DNA from: Burkholderiales bacterium
Lineage (GTDB): Bacteria > Pseudomonadota > Gammaproteobacteria > Burkholderiales > Burkholderiaceae_C
Assembly: GCA_016703325.1 (NCBI GenBank)
Contig: JADJCH010000043.1
Span: 1 to 25,344 of the forward strand
Length of the DNA stretch: 25,344 nucleotides
Reading direction: 5' to 3'
The translations under genes and the position numbers were made by a program. The notes beneath the pieces were generated by a model that ran no database searches, had not been told where the DNA came from, and saw nothing but the letters and a program-made list of their open reading frames with translations. Below, in pieces: positions 7,219 to 14,145 of this stretch. Position 1 is the stretch's first letter. Each line of letters opens with the position of its first letter.

Positions 7219-9783
7219 TCAGTACGGACGGAAATTGCCGCGGCCGGCATTGGCCACCTTGCGCGGCGTCAACGACGGCGAGGCGGCCGCCGCGGAGGTG
7301 GCCGATGCCGTGGGACGCAGGGCGTGTCGCATCGGAGAATTCGGCGCGCGTCGCTCGACGTACCCGTCTGCGCTGGAGCAGGAACGACCCGCAGCACCAC
7401 TCCCACTTCCGTCCTGAGAGAAGAACGACACCGAGCGCTGCAACTGCTCCGACTGCCCGGTCAGCTCCTCGGCGGTGGCTGCCAGCTCCTCGGAGGCCGA
7501 GGCGTTCTGCTGCGTGGCGGTGCTGAGCTGCCCCATGGCCCCGCCGATCTGGCCCACCGCCTGGCTCTGCTCCTCGGAGGCGGCGGCGATCTCCTGCACC
7601 AGCTCGGAGGTCTTCTTGATCGACGGCACGATCTCGTCGAGCAGGCGGCCGGCCCGCTCCGCGGTGGACACGCTGGTGGTGGCCAGGTCGCCGATCTCCT
7701 TGGCCGCCTCCTGGCTGCGTTCGGCCAGCTTGCGCACTTCGTCGGCCACCACCGCAAAGCCGCGGCCGTGTTCGCCGGCTCGCGCCGCTTCGATGGCGGC
7801 GTTCAGTGCCAGCAGGTTGGTCTGGTAGGCGATGTCATCGACGATGCTGATCTTGGCGGCGATCTGCTTCATCGCGGCCACCGTCTGCGTCACCGCATTG
7901 CCACCCTCGGCCGCCTCCTGGCTGGCCTTGGTGGCCATGCCGTCGGTCATCTTGGCGCTGTCGCTGTTCTGGGTGATCGAGGCCGACATCTGCTCGATCG
8001 ACGCGGTGGTTTCCTCCACCGAGCTGGCCTGCTCGGTGGCCGCCTGCGACAGGCTCTGAGCCGTGGCGCTGACCTGATTGGCCGCGCTGTTGAGGGCCTC
8101 GCAGGCGCTGCGCACCTCCGAGATCACTTCGGTGAGCTTGTCGCAGCTCGCGTTGGCATCGTCCCTGACGCGCTCGAACACCCCGGCGCAGTCGCGGTCG
8201 ATGCGCTGAGACAGGTCCCCTTCGGACAGGGCAGACAGCACCCGGCCAACGTCGCCGAAGATCTCTCTGGTGGTTTCCAGCAGTGCGTTGACGCCTTCGC
8301 TCAACGCCTTGGGTGCGCCGCTCTTGCCCTCCAGCGGGATGCGCTGATCCAGGTCGCCGTCGCGGGCCGCGCCGGTGACCGCCTGCGCCTGCTCCACCGT
8401 GAGCGCCAGCATCTCGGCCGCACGCACCTGCTCGGTGATGTCGGTGGCGTACTTCACCACCTTGAAGGGTTTGCCATTGAGGTCAAGGATGGGGTTGTAG
8501 GACGCCTGGATCCAGATCTCCCTGCCGCCCTTGCCGATGCGCAGGTAACGCCCGGCATCGTATTCACCGCGGCCGAGGCGCTCCCAGAACATGCGGTACT
8601 CGGCACTGGCCCGGTGCGCCGGATCCACAAACTGGCTGTGATGCTGGCCAACGATGTCCTGCAGCGAGTAGCCCAATGTGTTCAGGAAGTTGTCGTTGGC
8701 CCGCAGCACCTTGCCGTCCAGGCTGAACTCGATCACCGCCTGTGCCTTGCCGATCGCGTCCAGCTGGCCGCTGAAGTCCGCCGCCTGCAGACGCGCCTCA
8801 GTGATGTCGGTGGCGTACTTCACCACCTTGAAGGGCTTGCCGCTGAGGTCGAAGATCGGGTTGTAGGAGGCCTGGATCCAGACCTCCCGGCCGCCCTTGC
8901 CGATGCGCTTGTACTGCCCGGCATCGAATTCACCGCGGCCCAGTCGGTCCCAGAACATGCGGTACTCCGCGCTGGCTCGGTGCGCCGGATCGACGAACAG
9001 GCTGTGGTGCTGGCCCTGGATCTCCGGAAGGCTGTAGCCCAGCGTCTTCAGGAAGTTCTCGTTGGCCGTGAGCACCTTGCCGTCCAGCCCGAACTCGATG
9101 ACCGCCTGCGACTTGCCGATGGCGGCCAGCTGCCCGCTGTAGTCCGCCGACTCCAGCTTGCTGGCCGTGACGTCCGTGGCGATCTTCAACACCTTGGCGA
9201 TGCGGCCCGCATCGTCCCGGATGGGTGCATAGGTGGCCTGGATCCACACTTCCCGACCTCCTTTGGCGATGCGCTTGAACACCGCCGTCTGGGTCTGCCC
9301 GGAGTTCAGGCTGGCCCAGAAGTCGCGATAGGCCTGGGTGCCGGCGTACTGCGCATCCACGAAGGTGCGGTGCGGCAGGCCGACGATCTCGTCCGCCCCA
9401 TAGCCCATCAGGCGGCAGAAGTTGCCGTTGGCCTTCAGCACCGTGCCCTGAGGATCGAACTCGATGTGGGCGTAGCTGGTGTCGACCACGGAAAGAATGC
9501 CCGTCGCCAGGCCGCGGAAGTTGTCCCGGTCGGCCTCCACCTGGGCCAGCGTCGCGCGCAGATCGGCCAACTGCGCATCGGCCTCGGCACGCAGACGGGT
9601 GCGCTGATCGCTCTGCTCCCTGGCTTGTTGTTCCGCCTGTTGACGGGCTTGCTGGAGCAGGCGCTCAGAGTCCTGCCGCTGTCGTTCGACCTCCTGGCGA
9701 AGCTTCTCCGCCTCCTGGCGGTGCATCTCGATCTGGGACCCGGCGAACAGTCGGGCCAGGGCGCTGGGAGCGGGGGTGTTCAT
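7219..9783 (-). CDS. Soluble chemoreceptor with three PAS domains
   Basis: This 854-residue methyl-accepting chemotaxis protein has no membrane segment and is predicted cytoplasmic. A charged coiled coil (about 18-88) leads into PAS1 (88-205), PAS2 (212-329) and PAS3 (334-450). A tandem HAMP-like linker follows (about 455-555; DGDLDQRIPLEG and EGDLSQRIDRDC). The methyl-accepting signalling domain spans about 560-788, with the hairpin tip IAYQTNLLALNAAIEAARAG at 651-670. The PAS layout resembles BdlA- and Aer-type energy or redox sensors. The protein ends in a low-complexity linker and GRGNFRPY, a tail shared with the receptor at 14146-16566. Its ATG overlaps the cheA stop as ATGA, so translation is coupled. 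PAS2 and PAS3 are near-duplicates. The ligand or cofactor cannot be read from sequence alone. Confidence 0.97.
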   Translation of the reverse strand: MNTPAPSALARLFAGSQIEMHRQEAEKLRQEVERQRQDSERLLQQARQQAEQQAREQSDQRTRLRAEADAQLADLRATLAQVEADRDNFRGLATGILSVVDTSYAHIEFDPQGTVLKANGNFCRLMGYGADEIVGLPHRTFVDAQYAGTQAYRDFWASLNSGQTQTAVFKRIAKGGREVWIQATYAPIRDDAGRIAKVLKIATDVTASKLESADYSGQLAAIGKSQAVIEFGLDGKVLTANENFLKTLGYSLPEIQGQHHSLFVDPAHRASAEYRMFWDRLGRGEFDAGQYKRIGKGGREVWIQASYNPIFDLSGKPFKVVKYATDITEARLQAADFSGQLDAIGKAQAVIEFSLDGKVLRANDNFLNTLGYSLQDIVGQHHSQFVDPAHRASAEYRMFWERLGRGEYDAGRYLRIGKGGREIWIQASYNPILDLNGKPFKVVKYATDITEQVRAAEMLALTVEQAQAVTGAARDGDLDQRIPLEGKSGAPKALSEGVNALLETTREIFGDVGRVLSALSEGDLSQRIDRDCAGVFERVRDDANASCDKLTEVISEVRSACEALNSAANQVSATAQSLSQAATEQASSVEETTASIEQMSASITQNSDSAKMTDGMATKASQEAAEGGNAVTQTVAAMKQIAAKISIVDDIAYQTNLLALNAAIEAARAGEHGRGFAVVADEVRKLAERSQEAAKEIGDLATTSVSTAERAGRLLDEIVPSIKKTSELVQEIAAASEEQSQAVGQIGGAMGQLSTATQQNASASEELAATAEELTGQSEQLQRSVSFFSQDGSGSGAAGRSCSSADGYVERRAPNSPMRHALRPTASATSAAAASPSLTPRKVANAGRGNFRPY
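7420..8781 (-). repeat. Long direct repeat, copy A (PAS3 to signalling domain)
   Basis: This stretch is paralogous to 14317-15675 on the same strand. Both encode the last PAS domain, the HAMP-like linker and the signalling domain with long runs of identical residues, for example in the tip and in the ERSQEAAKEIGDLA segment. Some DNA runs over 30 bases are identical, for example around 7914-7949. Confidence 0.8.
8416..9147 (-). repeat. Tandem PAS-domain duplication inside receptor gene
   Basis: Two adjacent 366-base units (8782-9147 and 8416-8781) encode PAS2 and PAS3 of the receptor. By eye there are about 18 differences over 117 aligned residues (about 85% identity). Both carry the blocks AIGK, AVIEF, LDGKV, FVDPAHRASAEYRMFW, RIGKGGRE, WIQASYNP and KVVKYATDITE. 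The period of exactly 122 codons keeps the frame, as expected from recent internal duplication. Confidence 0.85.
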
Positions 9784-12089
9784 CGGCGGTTTCCTTCGAC
9801 AGAGAAAGCGTCGGCAGTGGCGACGCTGGAGGGTTCAGTGAGATCGCGGCGGCCGGAGTCGGACCGCTGCGGGAATGAGGGATCGGCCGCGGTGGCCGAG
9901 GAGGCCGATCGAGCCGAGGGCGCGTGCCGGCCACTGGCCACGATCTGGCCCAGCGCCTCCGCGTCAATGATCAGTGCCACCTCGCCCGAGCCGAGGATGG
10001 AGGAGCCGGCGATGCCGCGCAGGCTGCGCAGCAGCCGGCCCAGCGGCTTGATGACGGTCTGGTGCTGGCCCAGCAGCGTGTCCACCCGCACACCGACCTG
10101 GCGGCTGCCGCAGCGCACCACCACCACGCTGTGGCGCTCCACCTCAGCGGGATCCAGGTCGTAGAGCTGGCGCAGATCCACCACCGGCAGCAGCCTGCCG
10201 CGCAGCTCCACGCAGCCACGGCCCAGGGGGTCGGTCTGCATCGACTCCGGCCGGGTGGAGATGACCTCCACCACCGATTCCAGCGGGAAGATGAAGCGCG
10301 ATGCCCCCACCCCGACCAGGAAGCCGTCGATGATCGCCAACGTGAGCGGCAGGCGAATCTCCATGCAGCTGCCCTGACCGGGTGTGCTGGAGATCTGGAT
10401 CGAGCCGCGCAGCGCCTCGATGTTGCTGCGCACCACGTCCATGCCGACGCCGCGGCCGCTGAGGTTGGTGACCTGCTCGGCGGTGGAGAAGCCCGGCTCG
10501 AAGATCAGCCGCAGGATGTCCTCCTCCGGCGGCACCACGCCTTCAGGCACCAGACCCCGCTGCCAGGCGCGCTGCAGCACCTTGTCGCGCTGGATGCCGC
10601 GGCCGTCGTCAACGATGCGGATCAGCACGCTGCCGCTCTCGTGACAGGCCGACAGCGTCAGCCGGCCCTGGGGCGGCTTGCCTGCGGCGATGCGCTGCTC
10701 GGCTGTCTCCAGCCCGTGGTCCAGCCCGTTGCGCACCAGGTGCATCAGCGGGTCGGCGATGCGTTCAACCACCGCCTTGTCCAACTCGGTGTCGCCGCCG
10801 ACGATCTCCAGCGCCACCTCCTTGCCCAGCTCGGCAGCGGTGTCGCGCACCACCCGACGGAAGCGAGCAAAGGTGTCGCCGATCGGCACCATGCGCAGCT
10901 TGAGGGTGCTGTTGCGGATGCCTTCGATGAGCCGCGAGATGCGCTGGTTGGCTTCGATCAGGCCACGCTGACGGGTCTGCCGCGCCAGCTGGGAGGCGCC
11001 GGCACCCGCGATCACCAACTCGCCCAGCAGGTTGATCACCTCGTCCAGGCGGTTGGCGTGCACGCGGATGTAGCCGCCATCGTCCACGGCGCCCTCCTTC
11101 GGGCGAGAAGCCGCCGGGCCACCTGCTTTGGTGTTGCCCACACCGTTGCCCGGGCTTTTGCCGGTCACCGGCGCAGCACGAAGTCCCTGGCTCAACTCGG
11201 CCACGGCGGCCTGCAACCGGGCCTGCACAGCGATGGCCGGTGCGGCGGCATCGGCGACATCGACGACAGGAATACCGCCACCCACACCATCGACCGAGCC
11301 GGCTTCAGCAGACAGGGGCTCGATGTGCAGATCGCAGTCCTCCTGCACGAACTCGAAGGCGTGCTCGATCTCTTCGCGCTCCAACCTGCCGCCGGGCCGG
11401 GGCCGCAGCTCGCAGCCCAGGTGCAGATGGCAGGTTTCCGGATCCAGCCCCTCCAGCGGGGGCACCTTCGAGCGATCGCAGGACGCAGCGTCCAGCTCCC
11501 CGTGATCGGCCAGGTAATGGATGATCGCCAGCGGATCCATGCCGTTGCGGAACACCTCCGGCCCGAAGTTGGCCTGGATGCGCCAGCCGGACCCTGTCGT
11601 GGCAGCCATGGGCACCGCAGAGGCGGCCGCAGTGCCAGCGGCATGCCCGGCAACAGTCACCGCCGCTGCGCTGGCCATGCCTGCGCCGCAGGCCTGCTGC
11701 AACTGCAGCACCAGCGCCTGCCGTTCGGCGGCACAGGCCTCATCGTCGGGCAACTGGGCCGTGGCCACCAGCTCGCGAATGGTGTCGTTGCTGCGCAACA
11801 GCAGGGTGCTCAGCGCCGGAGTGAGTTGCAGCAGCCCGTCGCGCAGCCGGTCCAGCAGCGTCTCCACATGGTGGGTGAAGGCCACCACCCGGTCCAGCCC
11901 GAACAGGCCCGCCGAGCCCTTGACGGTGTGGGCACAGCGGAACAGCGCATCCAGGCGTTCCGGATGGTCCGGTTCGTCCTCGAGTTCCAGCAGCAGTTGC
12001 TCAAAGGCAGCCACCTGCTCGTTGGCCTCTTCGATGAAGGCCGGCAGCATCTCGGCGATCAGGTCATCGTCTGCGCAATCGTGGCTCAC
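9780..12089 (-). CDS. cheA: CheA chemotaxis histidine kinase
   Basis: CheA autophosphorylates under receptor control and passes phosphate to CheY. The 769-residue protein has, in order: the Hpt domain (1-130) with phospho-site His54 in RCAHTVKGSAG; an intermediate domain (about 168-260, GWRIQANFGPEVF to DCDLHIEPL) in the position of P2; and a linker. Then come the dimerisation P3 (about 340-400), the ATPase P4 with N-box HLVRNGLDHG (450-459), DDGRGI (494-499), GFSTAE and GRGVGMDVV (from 545), and the CheW-like P5 (about 582-718). The last 50 residues are a Ser/Ala/Arg-rich tail. The frame stays open far upstream, but the GTG at 12089 is preferred because it begins the Hpt domain and overlaps the STAS-gene stop (GTGA). 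Its own stop overlaps the next receptor start (ATGA). Confidence 0.96.
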   Translation of the reverse strand: MSHDCADDDLIAEMLPAFIEEANEQVAAFEQLLLELEDEPDHPERLDALFRCAHTVKGSAGLFGLDRVVAFTHHVETLLDRLRDGLLQLTPALSTLLLRSNDTIRELVATAQLPDDEACAAERQALVLQLQQACGAGMASAAAVTVAGHAAGTAAASAVPMAATTGSGWRIQANFGPEVFRNGMDPLAIIHYLADHGELDAASCDRSKVPPLEGLDPETCHLHLGCELRPRPGGRLEREEIEHAFEFVQEDCDLHIEPLSAEAGSVDGVGGGIPVVDVADAAAPAIAVQARLQAAVAELSQGLRAAPVTGKSPGNGVGNTKAGGPAASRPKEGAVDDGGYIRVHANRLDEVINLLGELVIAGAGASQLARQTRQRGLIEANQRISRLIEGIRNSTLKLRMVPIGDTFARFRRVVRDTAAELGKEVALEIVGGDTELDKAVVERIADPLMHLVRNGLDHGLETAEQRIAAGKPPQGRLTLSACHESGSVLIRIVDDGRGIQRDKVLQRAWQRGLVPEGVVPPEEDILRLIFEPGFSTAEQVTNLSGRGVGMDVVRSNIEALRGSIQISSTPGQGSCMEIRLPLTLAIIDGFLVGVGASRFIFPLESVVEVISTRPESMQTDPLGRGCVELRGRLLPVVDLRQLYDLDPAEVERHSVVVVRCGSRQVGVRVDTLLGQHQTVIKPLGRLLRSLRGIAGSSILGSGEVALIIDAEALGQIVASGRHAPSARSASSATAADPSFPQRSDSGRRDLTEPSSVATADAFSVEGNRR

Positions 12090-12445
12090 TGGGCCATCTC
12101 CTGAGCCGGCTTGAGCGCCGGGTTGCTGTCCTGGGCGGTGGACGGTGGCAGCGCCGCAGCAGGCGCCAGCAGGCTGTGAGCCCCCAGCAGCCGCAGGGCC
12201 TGCTGCAGCGGCGCGGAGGGCTGCTGCAGCAGCAGCGCCCTGCCGCGCTCCTCCAGGCTGATCGACAGCGCCAGCAGAAGCTGGACGCCGGAAGCATCGA
12301 TTTCCTCGACCTGATCGGCCTGCAGGACGAGCGCTTGATCGAGCGGACGGCTGTCCACTTCGGCCAGCCAGCGCCGCGCCTGATCGGCACAAGCACTGAC
12401 GCCGTAGATGTTCAGTTCGGTGGGGAGGACGGGTGTCTGTGACAT
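12086..12445 (-). CDS. STAS-domain protein of the che operon
   Basis: This 119-residue single-domain STAS protein resembles anti-sigma-factor antagonists (SpoIIAA/RsbV type). The core ALVLQADQVEEIDASGVQLLLAL (about 38-60) carries the usual phosphorylatable position as Ser52 in D-A-S-G. The last 25 residues are a low-complexity extension. The ATG at 12445 follows cheY by 11 bases, and the stop overlaps the cheA start. No kinase or anti-sigma partner is encoded nearby. The likely role, inferred only from context, is as a partner or modulator of the CheA/CheY system. Confidence 0.9.
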   Translation of the reverse strand: MSQTPVLPTELNIYGVSACADQARRWLAEVDSRPLDQALVLQADQVEEIDASGVQLLLALSISLEERGRALLLQQPSAPLQQALRLLGAHSLLAPAAALPPSTAQDSNPALKPAQEMAQ

Positions 12446-12456
12446 CGCAACGCTCC

Positions 12457-12828
12457 TCAGTTGGGCAGCACACGCGACACCGCATCCAGCAGCATCGGCG
12501 GCTTGAAGGGCTTGAGCAGCCAGGCCTTGGCACCGGCCGCCTTGGCCTGAGCCATGCGGGTGCCGGAGTCCTCGGTGGTCAACATGATCACAGGTGTGAA
12601 GCGGTGGCGCGGGTGCTTCTTCACCTCCTGCAGGAAGGTGATGCCGTCCATGGCCGGCATGTTCACGTCGCTCACCACCAGGTGCACCTTGGCCGCCTGG
12701 TCCAGCTGAGCCAGCGCCTGGCGGCCATCGGCGGCCTCCAGCACGTCGTAGCCCGCACGGCTGAGCGACATCTTCACCAGCGCCCGCAGGGAACTGGAGT
12801 CATCCACAACGAGGATGGTTTTGGCCAA
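12457..12828 (-). CDS. cheY: CheY-type single-domain response regulator
   Basis: This 123-residue receiver domain carries acidic pocket residues D9 and D10, phosphoacceptor D54 in VVSDVNMP, T84/T85 in IMLTTED, and K106 in LLKPF. It has no output domain, so it works by protein binding, classically to the flagellar switch. The start appears to be TTG at 12828, with AGGGAGG 5 bases upstream. No ATG is available at the receiver start, and the frame upstream reads into non-homologous sequence. The gene lies 17 bases after the MCP-like gene and 11 before the STAS gene. Only one CheY is in the window. Confidence 0.94.
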   Translation of the reverse strand: MAKTILVVDDSSSLRALVKMSLSRAGYDVLEAADGRQALAQLDQAAKVHLVVSDVNMPAMDGITFLQEVKKHPRHRFTPVIMLTTEDSGTRMAQAKAAGAKAWLLKPFKPPMLLDAVSRVLPN

Positions 12829-12845
12829 ATGGGCCTCCCTTCGAT

Positions 12846-14024
12846 TCAGAAGAACACCGCCTGCGGTGCAGCCGCAGCGGTCCGGCCAGCGGCATGGGTG
12901 CCCCGGCCATGGTGTTGGCGCTGATCGCGCATCGTGTAGGCCTGCTCCAGCCGCTGCAGCCATTCGGATTGCGGCGCAGGCACCTCTCCAGCGTCCACCG
13001 CCGCACCCAGGCGGGCCATGTCCTGCTCGATGGCGCCGATCATCTGGCTCACCCGGTCCTGGAACTGCAGGCCCACCACCAGGCTCTCGATCGAGCTGCG
13101 GATGGCCTGCCCCTGGGCGATCAGCTGCTGGGAGCCTTCACCCAGCTCGTGGACATGGCCGAGCACCTCTTCGACCCGCACCCCGGTCGTGGCCATGGAG
13201 AGGGCATCGCGTTCGGCCGACTGCACCGCAGCAGCCGACGTGCTGGACATCATGGAGGTGACCTGCTCGATGCGCTGCGCGATGCGCCGAGCCGTGTCGG
13301 CGGAGTCCTGTGACAGGCGGCGCACCTCGGCAGCCACCACGCTGAAGCCGCGTCCTGCCTCGCCGGCGCGTGCCGCCTCGATGGCCGCATTGATCGCCAG
13401 CAGGTTGGTTTGCTGGGCGATGCGTGCCACCTCATCGGCCATGCCGCGCAGCTCGTCGGTCACCGTCATCATGCCGCGGAAGCTGCCGGCCACCTCCTTG
13501 TGGCTGTCGGCGATCTCGCCCATCGACTGCAGCACCGGTCGGAGCTTGTTTTCACACTCGCCCAGCAGCTCCTGAGTCCGCCCACCCACTGCGGAGCCAC
13601 TGCCCGCATCACCGCCGAACCCGGCCGCATCGAACTGCGACGTGAGGGCAGACAGATCGTGCACCAGCGTGCCGGCCGCCTCCTCCGTGTGTTCCCGCGC
13701 GAGAGTCACCTGGGTGCGCCAGACAGGCAGCACGGCCTGCAGCAACCTGAGCGTCTGCTCCCAATTTTCGGTGCCACCTTGCAGCACACCTGCTCCGGCT
13801 TGCGTCGCCGCGGCAGGACCCGAACGGGGGCTGAAACGCAGGGCCAGTGCAACACAGACCACCACCCCCAGCCAGGTCCCCACCGAAACCAGGTCGGCGC
13901 GCTGGACCACCGGCCCCAGCGCCAGAACACAGGCCACTACCCCACATGCGACACCGACCCAGGCCCTCGGGGCGAAATTCGGCACGGACAATCCAGCGTG
14001 CTGGAACGATTGAGGGTCAGACAT
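12846..14024 (-). CDS. Short membrane MCP-like signalling protein
   Basis: This 392-residue protein has two hydrophobic segments (about 21-40 and 46-63) joined by only a few residues, so there is no real periplasmic sensor domain. A helical linker follows, then a reduced methyl-accepting-type coiled coil with tip ARIAQQTNLLAINAAIEAAR (200-219) and GRGFSVVAAEVRRLSQ (225-239). The C-terminal half is shorter than in classical receptors, and the region around QFQDR (QLQFQDRVSQMIGAIEQDM-like) is typical of the short MCP-like group. The ATG at 14024 has GGAG just upstream. The protein may sense through the membrane or through partner proteins, or act as an array accessory. It ends without the GNFRPY tail of the two soluble receptors. 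The start of cheY follows after 17 bases. Confidence 0.9.
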   Translation of the reverse strand: MSDPQSFQHAGLSVPNFAPRAWVGVACGVVACVLALGPVVQRADLVSVGTWLGVVVCVALALRFSPRSGPAAATQAGAGVLQGGTENWEQTLRLLQAVLPVWRTQVTLAREHTEEAAGTLVHDLSALTSQFDAAGFGGDAGSGSAVGGRTQELLGECENKLRPVLQSMGEIADSHKEVAGSFRGMMTVTDELRGMADEVARIAQQTNLLAINAAIEAARAGEAGRGFSVVAAEVRRLSQDSADTARRIAQRIEQVTSMMSSTSAAAVQSAERDALSMATTGVRVEEVLGHVHELGEGSQQLIAQGQAIRSSIESLVVGLQFQDRVSQMIGAIEQDMARLGAAVDAGEVPAPQSEWLQRLEQAYTMRDQRQHHGRGTHAAGRTAAAAPQAVFF

Positions 14025-14086
14025 GGTTCTCCGCCAGCCCGGCGGAATCCAGGCAAGGTTCAGGGTCAATCCAGTATCGGAATCCG

Positions 14087-14125
14087 GCCACCGAAGCTGA
14101 GGGGGAAATGCGGCCCTTCGGTGGC
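14087..14125. other. 10-bp inverted repeat between receptor genes
   Basis: GCCACCGAAG (14087-14096) and CTTCGGTGGC (14116-14125) are perfect arms around a 19-base loop, inside the 121-base gap between two minus-strand che genes. No T-tract follows on the minus strand, so it is not a standard terminator. It could be an mRNA-processing or stability element that sets different levels of the first receptor and the downstream genes. Confidence 0.5.
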
Positions 14126-14145
14126 GCATTTCGAGGGCGTTGCTC

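Noticed and set aside
8416..9147. Repeats as a CRISPR array
   Set aside because: The repeat unit is 366 bases, in frame and encodes PAS domains. No short-repeat and spacer pattern is seen anywhere in the window.
6757..10164. 1135-codon open frame on the plus strand
   Set aside because: It is antisense to cheW, the receptor and cheA. Its apparent internal repeats are only the reverse of the PAS duplication.
12090..12533. Upstream extension of CheA by 148 residues
   Set aside because: This part overlaps the STAS and cheY genes in another frame and has no domain. The GTG at 12089 starts at the Hpt domain and overlaps the STAS stop.
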